From: JAABTH01 sp964492615
Lineage (GTDB): Bacteria; Bacillota; Dethiobacteria; DTU022
Length of the DNA stretch: 31,519 nucleotides
Assembly (NCBI GenBank): GCA_964492615.1
Contig: CAZBKZ010000030.1
Span: 1-31,519, forward strand
Reading direction: 5' to 3'
Positions 8,099 through 15,835 of the stretch are shown here, in pieces. The notes below the pieces were generated by a model. That model worked only from the letters and a program-made list of their open reading frames with translations, did no database searches and was not told the DNA's origin. The position numbers were made by a program, and so were the translations under genes. Position 1 is the stretch's first letter, and each line of letters starts with the position of its first letter.

Positions 8099-8164
8099 TT
8101 TACATTTTGCAGATACCTACTGAAAGTTATTAGTTTAAAAAAACAGGATAATGGGGTGAGAGGA

Positions 8165-8869
8165 ATGGAAAAAGATAAGTTTCTGTATGAAGGAAAAGCG
8201 AAAAAAATTTATGCCACCGCGAACCCGAAAGAACTTTTGGTTGAATTCAAGGACGATGCCACCGCTTTTGATGGGGACAAGAAAGACCAGCTTGAGGATA
8301 AAGGTATTTTAAACAACCGCCTGTCAGAAATATTTTTCAAGATGCTGGAAGCAAAAGGTGTGGAAACACATTATATTGAGAGTATCAGCGAACGGGAAAT
8401 GCTGGTCAAGGCCCTTAAAATTATTCCTGTCGAGGTTATCGTGCGCAACATAGCCGCCGGCAGCCTTTCGAAAAGGCTCGGTATTCCCGAGGGAGAACGG
8501 TTGAATAAAACGGTTATAGAATTTTCCCTGAAAGATGATGAGTTACACGACCCGATGATCAATCATTACCATATTTATGCTATGGAACTGGCCACTGCGG
8601 GGGAGATGGCGGCAATAGAAGCATCGGCTCTGAAGATTAACGATATCATGGTTCCCTACCTGGCCGAAAAGGGAATTACCCTGGTTGATTTCAAGCTTGA
8701 GTTTGGACGTTACGAAGACAGGGTGATCCTGGGCGATGAAATTTCACCGGATACTTGCCGCTTCTGGGACAGCAGCAGCGGAGAAAAATTGGATAAGGAC
8801 CGTTTTCGCCGGGATATGGGCGGAGTGGTTGAAGCATATCGTGAAGTTCTAAGGCGCCTCGAAGGTTAA
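8165..8869 (+). CDS. purC: SAICAR synthase
   Basis: PurC joins CAIR and aspartate using ATP to make SAICAR. The protein is 234 residues from ATG 8165, the usual size for the bacterial single-domain enzyme. A GTG nine bases upstream is in frame, but ATG 8165 has better spacing to GGGGTGAG at 8153-8160. Family landmarks include FLYEGKAKKIYAT near the N-terminus, DDATAFDG, the block VEVIVRNIAAGSLSKRLG, VDFKLEFGR, and the C-terminal DKDRFRRDMGG. It sits between purB and purF in the standard purine order. The purS, purQ and purL genes that often follow purC are absent. Confidence 0.97.
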   Translation: MEKDKFLYEGKAKKIYATANPKELLVEFKDDATAFDGDKKDQLEDKGILNNRLSEIFFKMLEAKGVETHYIESISEREMLVKALKIIPVEVIVRNIAAGSLSKRLGIPEGERLNKTVIEFSLKDDELHDPMINHYHIYAMELATAGEMAAIEASALKINDIMVPYLAEKGITLVDFKLEFGRYEDRVILGDEISPDTCRFWDSSSGEKLDKDRFRRDMGGVVEAYREVLRRLEG

Positions 8870-8950
8870 AGGTGCGGGATATAAAGCGGAGCGGTGTTGG
8901 ATAACCTTTTTGAAGATTAAATAGCAGAATGATAATGGGGAGGTTTTTTC

Positions 8951-10357
8951 ATGCATTACGGAGTAGCTTCTTCCACAGGGGAGAGGCTGCATGAAGCCTG
9001 CGGAGTTTGCGGCGGTTATGCAGAAGATCAACCAATGGCGTTTTTAACCTGCTTTGCCCTTTACGCTTTGCAGCACCGGGGCCAGGAAAGCGCCGGTATT
9101 GCGGCAGGGCCGGGGGAAGGGCGCAAGTTCTGGTTGAAGCGGGGAACCGGGCTTGTATCAGAGGTTTTTCCGGACAGCTCGGATCTTAAAGGGATTGTAT
9201 GTAAGATAGCGGTCGGTCATGTCCGTTATTCATACGGGCAGGATGGACGCAAGCCGGAGAACACCCAGCCGCTGAAACTGCGCTACCGCTACGGTGAACT
9301 GGCCATTGCCCATAACGGGCGTATTACCAACGCCGGTGAGCTGCACCGCGAACTGGAAAATGAGGGAGCGATATTTCAGACTGACACAGACAGCGAATTG
9401 CTGGCTCACATGATTGCCAGGCAGGGCAGCAGTTCGCTGGAAGAGGCGCTGGCCGTGGTGATTCCGCGCCTGCGCGGGGCATTTGCTTTTATCATTTCCG
9501 ATGGGCACAGGGTAATTGGGTTGCGCGATGGTAATGGTTTCAGACCACTGTCTCTGGGGCGTCTTGAGGGTGGAGGTTTCTTTCTGGCTTCTGAAACCTG
9601 CGCTTTTGACACGATTGGAGCAACTTTTATCCGCGATCTTGAACCGGGTGAAATGGTAATCCTGGACCGGCACGGTGAGCAGAGCAGAATAATTATAGAT
9701 AATGCCCGTTCCAACCTCTGTGTTTTTGAATATATATATTTCGCCCGCCCCGACAGCAACCTGCAGGGGATGAATGTTCACCTGGTCAGGCGCGACCTGG
9801 GCAGGAGACTGGCCCGCAGCCACCCGGTAGATGCCGATATTGTTTCCGGGGTTCCGGATTCAAGCATTGCCGCAGCGTCCGGTTTTGCCGAGGAGGCTGG
9901 TCTGCCCTACGAGATGGGTCTGGTTAAGAACCGTTACATAGGACGTACTTTTATTAAACCGACCCAGAAGATGCGCGAAGAAGGGGTCGATTTAAAGCTC
10001 AATGCCGTGCGAAAAATCGTGGAAGGCAAAAGGGTGGTGCTGGTGGATGATTCGATTGTACGGGGCACAACCAGCTTGAAACTGATAAAAATCATGCGCC
10101 GGGCGGGGGCTACAGAAGTGCACCTGCGGATCAGTTCTCCACCGGTGATCGGTTCATGCTATTACGGGATAGATATTCCAGACCCCCACGACCTGATCGC
10201 CCACGGCCGCGCTGCTGCCGATATACCGGCCATGATCGGGGCCGATTCGCTTGGTTTCCTCGATATGAAAGATGTAGTTGCCGCGGTGGGGCTTCCTGCA
10301 GACCATTTGTGCAGGGGCTGTTTTAACGGAGAATATCCTGCTGAATCTATGGTATAA
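8951..10357 (+). CDS. purF: Amidophosphoribosyltransferase, iron-sulfur type
   Basis: PurF makes phosphoribosylamine from PRPP and glutamine, releasing pyrophosphate; it is the committed purine step. The 468-residue protein has a 16-residue propeptide before Cys17 (CGVCGGY), which becomes the N-terminal nucleophile of the glutaminase domain after processing. The phosphoribosyltransferase loop VVLVDDSIVRGTT is at residues 362-374. Cys257, Cys403 and the pair Cys454/Cys457 match the four [4Fe-4S] ligands of the B. subtilis type, so the enzyme is probably oxygen-sensitive. ATG 8951 follows GGGGAGG at 8937-8943. The stop codon overlaps a TATAAT box that probably drives hppA. Confidence 0.98.
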   Translation: MHYGVASSTGERLHEACGVCGGYAEDQPMAFLTCFALYALQHRGQESAGIAAGPGEGRKFWLKRGTGLVSEVFPDSSDLKGIVCKIAVGHVRYSYGQDGRKPENTQPLKLRYRYGELAIAHNGRITNAGELHRELENEGAIFQTDTDSELLAHMIARQGSSSLEEALAVVIPRLRGAFAFIISDGHRVIGLRDGNGFRPLSLGRLEGGGFFLASETCAFDTIGATFIRDLEPGEMVILDRHGEQSRIIIDNARSNLCVFEYIYFARPDSNLQGMNVHLVRRDLGRRLARSHPVDADIVSGVPDSSIAAASGFAEEAGLPYEMGLVKNRYIGRTFIKPTQKMREEGVDLKLNAVRKIVEGKRVVLVDDSIVRGTTSLKLIKIMRRAGATEVHLRISSPPVIGSCYYGIDIPDPHDLIAHGRAAADIPAMIGADSLGFLDMKDVVAAVGLPADHLCRGCFNGEYPAESMV

Positions 10358-10358
10358 T
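10350..10358 (+). promoter_or_regulatory. Extended -10 promoter for hppA
   Basis: TGGTATAAT matches an extended -10 element (TGn plus TATAAT) and overlaps the purF stop codon. No good -35 box is present at 16-18 bases upstream, which extended -10 promoters can tolerate. It would give hppA a leader of about 60 bases. Confidence 0.5.
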
Positions 10359-10427
10359 ATATTTCTGCCAGGTTACTTTACTGCTAAATTATCAAGGGCA
10401 GGTTATTATCAAGGAGGTAGATAAAAA

Positions 10428-12407
10428 ATGGATTTGTTAATGTATGCCGTTCCGGTCTGTGCTCTGGCCGCACTTGTTTTTGCACTCATATTATGGTCTA
10501 AGCTGAGCAAGGCCGATGCGGGAAACGACAGGATGAAGGAGATTGCCGCCGCCATTCATGAAGGAGCTATGGCTTTCATGAAACGTGAATATACATACCT
10601 GGCTATTTTCGTGGTTGTGCTGACTGTGGTGTTGGCCCTGGCTATTAATGTGCTGACAGCGGTCAGCTTTGTTGTCGGTGCCGTATTTTCGGCTACTGCC
10701 GGATATGTAGGTATGTCGGTGGCCACCATTGCCAACGTGCGGACTGCGAATGCTGCCCGTTCAGGTATAAACCCGGCCCTGACGATTGCTTTTTCCAGCG
10801 GGACGATCATGGGTATGATGGTTGCCGGGTTGGGGCTGTTCGGTCTGGGTGTGCTCTATATTCTAATTGGTGATCCTTCAGTCGTAAACGGTTATGCCCT
10901 GGGAGCCAGCTCAATTGCCCTCTTCGCCCGTGTTGGCGGGGGCATTTACACCAAGGCCGCCGATGTGGGAGCCGACCTGGTTGGAAAAGTTGAGGCAGGT
11001 ATCCCCGAGGATGATCCCCGCAATGCCGGAGTTATCGCCGATAACGTTGGAGATAACGTGGGTGATGTAGCCGGTATGGGAGCCGACCTTTTTGAATCGT
11101 ATGTTGGATCGATGATTGCCACCATGACTCTCGGTGTGGTTTTATACGGCCTTGAAGGAACCCTGCTGCCTATGCTGGTGGCATCGGTAGGTATTTTAGC
11201 CTCAATAATCGCTTACTTTTTTGTACGGGCCAAGGAAGGCGTGCGTCTTAATGCCGTGCTGGAACGCGGGACCTGGATTAGCGCCCTGATTGTTCTGGTT
11301 GTAGTCTTTTTCATTGTTCGCGCTTTTGTGGGGCAGGGTGTATTTCCCGATTTCGGGCCTTTCTTTGCCGTGGTATCGGGCCTGGCTGCCGGGTTGATTA
11401 TTGGCCGGGTAACCGAATATTATACTTCCGATCACTACAAACCGGTTAAAAACATTGCTCAGGCTTCACTGACCGGCCCCGCTACAAATATTATCAGCGG
11501 TCTGGCCGTGGGTATGAAAAGTACGGTAGTACCCATTATTACCATTGTTGCAGCCATTCTTGTTTCTTATGGTGTGGCCGGAGTTTACGGGATTGCTATT
11601 TCAGCAGTAGGTATGCTGGCCACGGTTGGGATGACGGTAGCTGTTGACGCTTATGGTCCTGTAGCTGACAATGCCGGCGGGATCGCCGAAATGGCCGAGC
11701 TGGAACCGGAAGTAAGAAAAATTACCGACCAGCTTGATTCGCTCGGTAACACAACCGCGGCAATTGGTAAAGGTTTTGCCATCGGTTCGGCGGCGCTGAC
11801 CGCGCTGGCCCTGTTCACCGCTTATGCCCAGGTGGCAGAATTAAACGTAATTGATATAACCAGCGCCAGGGTTATTTCCGGGCTGCTGATCGGCGGTATG
11901 CTGACCTACTTTTTCACTTCGAGAACCATGGAGGCTGTTGGTAACGCCGCTTTTTCTTTGATCGAGGAAATTCGCCGTCAGTTTAAAGAGATTCCCGGTT
12001 TGATGGAAGGGAAGGCGAAACCTGAATACGCCCGCTGTGTTGATATCAGCACCAAGGCAGCCCTGCGGGAAATGGTTATTCCCGGGCTGATGGCCGTCGT
12101 GGTTCCACTTGCGGTCGGATTGATACCTTTCCTTGGGAAAGAGGCCCTGGGCGGCCTGCTGGCCGGAGCCCTGGTTACCGGAGTGCTGCAGGCTATTAAT
12201 ATGGCCAATGCCGGCGGAGCCTGGGACAACGCCAAGAAGTATATTGAAGCCGGAGCTCACGGAGGCAAGGGCAGCGAGCCGCATAAGGCTGCCGTTGTCG
12301 GTGATACGGTTGGTGATCCCTTCAAAGATACAGCCGGACCATCGCTGAACATCCTGATCAAGTTGATGAGCATCGTGGCCCTGGTTTTTGCGCCGCTGTT
12401 TTTCTAA
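10428..12407 (+). CDS. hppA: Membrane-bound ion-pumping pyrophosphatase, K+-dependent type
   Basis: This enzyme hydrolyses pyrophosphate in the cytoplasm and pumps H+ or Na+ across the membrane. It has 659 residues and about 15-16 hydrophobic segments. Substrate-site motifs are DVGADLVGKVE (residues 179-189), NVGDNVGDVAGMGADLFESY just after it, and GDTVGDPFKDTAG from residue 625. GNTTAAIGKG starts at residue 440. It has Ala at 444, where K+-independent enzymes carry Lys, so this one should need K+. H+ or Na+ as pumped ion cannot be decided. Its ATG follows a strong AAGGAGG. It lies between purF and purM, with its own likely promoter and a strong terminator. Confidence 0.97.
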   Translation: MDLLMYAVPVCALAALVFALILWSKLSKADAGNDRMKEIAAAIHEGAMAFMKREYTYLAIFVVVLTVVLALAINVLTAVSFVVGAVFSATAGYVGMSVATIANVRTANAARSGINPALTIAFSSGTIMGMMVAGLGLFGLGVLYILIGDPSVVNGYALGASSIALFARVGGGIYTKAADVGADLVGKVEAGIPEDDPRNAGVIADNVGDNVGDVAGMGADLFESYVGSMIATMTLGVVLYGLEGTLLPMLVASVGILASIIAYFFVRAKEGVRLNAVLERGTWISALIVLVVVFFIVRAFVGQGVFPDFGPFFAVVSGLAAGLIIGRVTEYYTSDHYKPVKNIAQASLTGPATNIISGLAVGMKSTVVPIITIVAAILVSYGVAGVYGIAISAVGMLATVGMTVAVDAYGPVADNAGGIAEMAELEPEVRKITDQLDSLGNTTAAIGKGFAIGSAALTALALFTAYAQVAELNVIDITSARVISGLLIGGMLTYFFTSRTMEAVGNAAFSLIEEIRRQFKEIPGLMEGKAKPEYARCVDISTKAALREMVIPGLMAVVVPLAVGLIPFLGKEALGGLLAGALVTGVLQAINMANAGGAWDNAKKYIEAGAHGGKGSEPHKAAVVGDTVGDPFKDTAGPSLNILIKLMSIVALVFAPLFF

Positions 12408-12416
12408 GCATTAGAG

Positions 12417-12453
12417 ACCCGGCACTCGGAAAGAGTGCCGGGTTTTTCTTTTT
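12417..12453 (+). terminator. Strong intrinsic terminator between hppA and purM
   Basis: A perfect 11-bp stem ACCCGGCACTC (12417-12427) / GAGTGCCGGGT (12433-12443) with loop GGAAA is followed by TTTTTCTTTTT. Only about 20 bases separate it from the purM start, with no room for a promoter, so purM depends on read-through. Confidence 0.92.
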
Positions 12454-12474
12454 GAGGCGAAGGGAGGATTTGTA

Positions 12475-13512
12475 ATGGACGACAACCTTGATTATCGCCG
12501 GGCCGGGGTCGATATAGATGCCGGGGAAGCGGCCGTGGAAAGGATTAAAAAGTTGGCTCATTCCACCTTCAGACCGGAGGTGCTGCAGGAACTTGGCGGT
12601 TTCGGGGGGCTCTTTGCCCCCAATTTGGCAGGCATGAAAGAGCCTGTACTGGTAGCCGGGTGCGACGGTGTAGGTACGAAACTGAAGCTGGCTTTTGCCC
12701 TGAATAAGCATGATACGATCGGAATCGACTGTGTGGCCATGTGTGTAAACGATATTTTAGTTCAGGGTGCGGAGCCGCTCTTTTTTCTTGATTACCTGGC
12801 TGTTGGCAGGCTGGAGCCGGGCCAGGTGGAAAAAGTGGTAGCCGGGGTAGCTGAAGGGTGCCGGCAGGCAGGCTGTGCCCTGCTGGGCGGAGAAATGGCC
12901 GAAATGCCCGGATTTTACCCGGAAGGTGAATATGACATTGCCGGTTTTGCCGTTGGTATGGCCGACAGGGCTAACATTATAGACGGTTCGACTATCAAAA
13001 CGGGTGACCGGCTGGTCGGTCTGGCTTCAAACGGTCTGCACAGCAACGGTTTTTCGCTGGCCAGAAAAGTATTACTGGAAAAGGCGGGAGTTGACCTGGA
13101 CGAGGTCCGGCCCGGGATGGGAGATACCCTGGGCAGGGAGCTTCTGAAGCCGACTTTCATTTACGTAAAACCGGTGATGGAAGCTTTGAAGCAATTTAAG
13201 ATAAAAGGGATGGCCCACATTACCGGGGGAGGGCTGCCCGGTAATTTGCCCCGCATTCTTCCCGGAGGAGCGGAAGCGTTAATCGATACCACTACCTGGG
13301 ATATCCCCCAGATATTTAAAATGATTGCAGCAGATGGACCGGTGGAGCGAGAAGAAATGTTCAGGGTATTCAACATGGGTATCGGTTATGTGCTGGTTGC
13401 AGAGGAGAAAGAGGAAAAAGAGATAATCGATTATTTTAACAACAGGGGAATCAGCGCTTATGTAATTGGCGCTGTGCGTGAAGGCGGGGCAGGTGTGAAA
13501 CTGCTCTTTTAA
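12475..13512 (+). CDS. purM: AIR synthetase (phosphoribosylformylglycinamidine cyclo-ligase)
   Basis: PurM closes the imidazole ring, turning FGAM into AIR with ATP. The 345-residue length is standard. Landmarks are YRRAGVDIDAGE near the N-terminus, GCDGVGTKLKLA (the ATP-binding region), GGEMAEMPGFY, GLHSNGFSLAR, and HITGGGLPGNLPRIL. ATG 12475 has GGGAGG just upstream. A strong terminator precedes the gene and a second one follows, so purM could appear as a short transcript when read-through is limited. Its substrate-making enzyme, FGAM synthase (PurS/PurQ/PurL), is not encoded in this window. Confidence 0.98.
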   Translation: MDDNLDYRRAGVDIDAGEAAVERIKKLAHSTFRPEVLQELGGFGGLFAPNLAGMKEPVLVAGCDGVGTKLKLAFALNKHDTIGIDCVAMCVNDILVQGAEPLFFLDYLAVGRLEPGQVEKVVAGVAEGCRQAGCALLGGEMAEMPGFYPEGEYDIAGFAVGMADRANIIDGSTIKTGDRLVGLASNGLHSNGFSLARKVLLEKAGVDLDEVRPGMGDTLGRELLKPTFIYVKPVMEALKQFKIKGMAHITGGGLPGNLPRILPGGAEALIDTTTWDIPQIFKMIAADGPVEREEMFRVFNMGIGYVLVAEEKEEKEIIDYFNNRGISAYVIGAVREGGAGVKLLF

Positions 13513-13519
13513 GAATCTA

Positions 13520-13549
13520 CTGCCGGCAAACAATTCCGGCAGCTTTTTT
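13520..13549 (+). terminator. Intrinsic terminator between purM and purN
   Basis: A 7-bp GC-rich stem CTGCCGG (13520-13526) / CCGGCAG (13536-13542) with a 9-base loop is followed by CTTTTTT. It starts eight bases after the purM stop. Confidence 0.75.
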
Positions 13550-13577
13550 ATTGATTATGTTTAGATTAACAGGCTGG

Positions 13578-13595
13578 CGGCAAAAGGATTTGCCG
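13578..13595 (+). other. Second hairpin in the purM-purN gap, able to pair with the terminator arm
   Basis: CGGCAAA (13578-13584) / TTTGCCG (13589-13595) forms a perfect stem-loop. Its 3' part TTTGCCGG (13589-13596) is also fully complementary to CCGGCAAA (13523-13530) inside the upstream terminator, so the two structures may compete. Confidence 0.45.
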
Positions 13596-13648
13596 GGAAA
13601 AAGTAGAATTTAATAAGCGAAAAAGATTCAAAAACGGGGGGTTGTCGG

Positions 13649-14254
13649 ATGAAGCGCATTGCCGTTCTTGCTTCCGGGCAGGGTACCAACCTGGAAGCGA
13701 TTCTGGAGGCAGTTGAACGGGGAGAGATTAACGGCCGGGTAGTTCTGGTTATCAGCGACAAGGCTAATGCCCCCGCTCTTGGCAGGGCTGAAAAGAGAAA
13801 AGTAAAAGTTTTACACCTAGATCCAAAAGAATATGCTTCAAGGGTTGATTATGACCTGGCCCTGGAAAAGGCAGTTAAAGCGGAGAAAGTTGACCTGGTG
13901 GCGCTGGCCGGTTACATGCGTCTGCTAACCACCAACTTTATCCGGGCCTTTCCCGGACAGATCATGAATATACATCCTTCCCTGCTGCCTGCTTTCCCCG
14001 GCCTTGACGGTGTGGAGCAGGCTTTAGCTTATGGTGTTAAGGTAAGCGGTTGTACTGTGCATTTTGTTGACGAAGGCCTGGACAGCGGTCCGGTTATTCT
14101 CCAGGAAGCTGTCCCGGTTATTCAAAACGATACGTCCCTGACGCTTCACCAGCGCATCCATGCTTCGGAATACAGGCTTTACCCAACGGCAATTGAACTT
14201 TTTTGCCGGGATAAGCTGAAAATAGAAGGAAGAAGGTGTCTTATCATTGAGTAG
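13649..14254 (+). CDS. purN: GAR transformylase (10-formyl-THF dependent)
   Basis: PurN transfers a formyl group from 10-formyltetrahydrofolate to glycinamide ribonucleotide. The 201-residue protein begins with the phosphate-binding RIAVLASGQGTNLEAIL. The catalytic triad known from E. coli (Asn106, His108, Asp144) is present as Asn107 and His109 in NIHPSLLPAF and Asp145 in VDEGLDSGP. ATG 13649 follows a G-rich ribosome binding site. The 136-base gap before it contains a terminator and a second hairpin. The 3' end overlaps the purH start by eight bases, indicating coupled translation. Confidence 0.97.
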   Translation: MKRIAVLASGQGTNLEAILEAVERGEINGRVVLVISDKANAPALGRAEKRKVKVLHLDPKEYASRVDYDLALEKAVKAEKVDLVALAGYMRLLTTNFIRAFPGQIMNIHPSLLPAFPGLDGVEQALAYGVKVSGCTVHFVDEGLDSGPVILQEAVPVIQNDTSLTLHQRIHASEYRLYPTAIELFCRDKLKIEGRRCLIIE

Positions 14255-15791
14255 TCGTCGCGCACTGATCTCCGTATCTGATAAGAAAGGGCTGGTTGAT
14301 TTTGCCCGCAGGCTGGCGGCCCTAGATTTTGAGATCATTTCGACAGGAGGAACGGCAAAGAGCGTGGAGGAAGCGGGAATACCCGTTACCGCAGTGGCTG
14401 ATCTGACCGGATTCCCTGAAATACTGGGCGGAAGGGTTAAAACCCTGCACCCCTTTATACACGGGGCAATTCTGGCCCGTCTTGACCAGGAAGATCAGGT
14501 AAAAGAGTTGGAGGAAAAGGGGATAAAGCCGATCGAGCTGGTTGTGGTTAACCTTTATCCCTTTGAGGAGACGGTAAGCAGGGAAGGGGTCAGCACTGCC
14601 GATGCCGTGGAGAATATTGATATCGGTGGACCGACCATGGTCCGGGCGGCAGCTAAGAACCATGCCCACACAGCGGTGATTGTTAATCCCGATCGCTACC
14701 CCGATATAATCGCGGAACTTGAAGATAAAGGTTCAGTAACGCCGGAAACCAAAAAAGCCCTTGCAGCGGAAGCTTTTGCGCATACTGCTGCCTACGATGC
14801 CATGATTGCCGCTTATTTTAAGGCAAATGACGATTACGGGGTGGCAAAATATCCAGAACGTTTCACGATTCCGATGATAAAAGTGCAGGATCTGCGCTAC
14901 GGTGAAAATCCGCAGCAGGATGCCGCTTTTTATAAATCTCCCGGCAGGGCCATAGGGCTGGCCGCGGCCGAACAGTTGCAGGGCAAGGAGCTTTCCTTTA
15001 ACAACCTGAATGACCTTAATGCGGCCTGGGAGCTGGTGATGGAATTTGCCAAGCCTACCGCAGTAGCGGTGAAACATGCCAACCCCTGTGGGGTAGGTTC
15101 GGCCCTGACCCCGGCCATAGCTTACAGGATGGCTCACGATGCAGATCCCGTTTCCATCTTTGGCGGGGTAGTTGCCCTGAACCGCACGGTGGATGGTGAA
15201 ACTGCCTCGGAAATGGTTAAGATATTTCTTGAGGTTATAGCCGCGCCGCGATTCACCGATGAAGCTCTTGAAATACTGGCTAAAAAGAAGGATATCCGCC
15301 TGTTGATCATGCCGAAAGAAATTGCAGGGGAAAGCAATTACGATCTGAAGAAAATTAATGGTGGTTTTCTGATCCAGTCGGTTGACAGGAAAACAGTTGA
15401 TGTGAGCCAGGGCCAGGTGGTGTCTAAACGCGAGCCGACTCTGGAAGAGTGGCGCGACCTGAATTTTGCCCAGACTGTTGCCAAGCATGTTCGCTCCAAC
15501 GCTATTGTTATTGCCTCAAATGAACAGACCCTGGGTGTCGGGGCAGGTCAGATGAGCAGAATTGGCGCGGCGGGTATAGCTTTGAAACAGGCCGGTAAAA
15601 AAGCTTCCGGCGCTGTAATGGGTTCGGATGCCTTCTTTCCCTTCCCGGACACGGTGGAGGAAGCGGCAAAGACAGGCGTCACGGCAATCGTGCAGCCAGG
15701 TGGGTCTCTGAATGATAAAGATTCGATTGAGATGTGCGACAAGCACAAACTGGCCCTGGTTCTGACCGGAAGACGGTATTTTAAGCACTAG
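14247..15791 (+). CDS. purH: AICAR transformylase / IMP cyclohydrolase
   Basis: PurH carries out the last two steps to IMP. The 514-residue protein has the usual two domains: an N-terminal MGS-like cyclohydrolase (ALISVSDKKGLVDFAR, STGGTAKSVEEAGI, GGRVKTLHP) and a C-terminal AICAR formyltransferase. The catalytic Lys276-His277 pair is in KHANPCG. The start is TTG 14247, chosen because the product then begins SSRRALISVSDKKG, matching the family N-terminus. It overlaps purN by eight bases, with an AGAAGGTG ribosome binding site about seven bases before it. It uses folate, as PurN does, so the two one-carbon steps are adjacent. Confidence 0.97.
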   Translation: MSSRRALISVSDKKGLVDFARRLAALDFEIISTGGTAKSVEEAGIPVTAVADLTGFPEILGGRVKTLHPFIHGAILARLDQEDQVKELEEKGIKPIELVVVNLYPFEETVSREGVSTADAVENIDIGGPTMVRAAAKNHAHTAVIVNPDRYPDIIAELEDKGSVTPETKKALAAEAFAHTAAYDAMIAAYFKANDDYGVAKYPERFTIPMIKVQDLRYGENPQQDAAFYKSPGRAIGLAAAEQLQGKELSFNNLNDLNAAWELVMEFAKPTAVAVKHANPCGVGSALTPAIAYRMAHDADPVSIFGGVVALNRTVDGETASEMVKIFLEVIAAPRFTDEALEILAKKKDIRLLIMPKEIAGESNYDLKKINGGFLIQSVDRKTVDVSQGQVVSKREPTLEEWRDLNFAQTVAKHVRSNAIVIASNEQTLGVGAGQMSRIGAAGIALKQAGKKASGAVMGSDAFFPFPDTVEEAAKTGVTAIVQPGGSLNDKDSIEMCDKHKLALVLTGRRYFKH

Positions 15792-15835
15792 CAGGCATAA
15801 TTAACAGAGTATAGCGGAGAGGCAGGTGTTACGAT

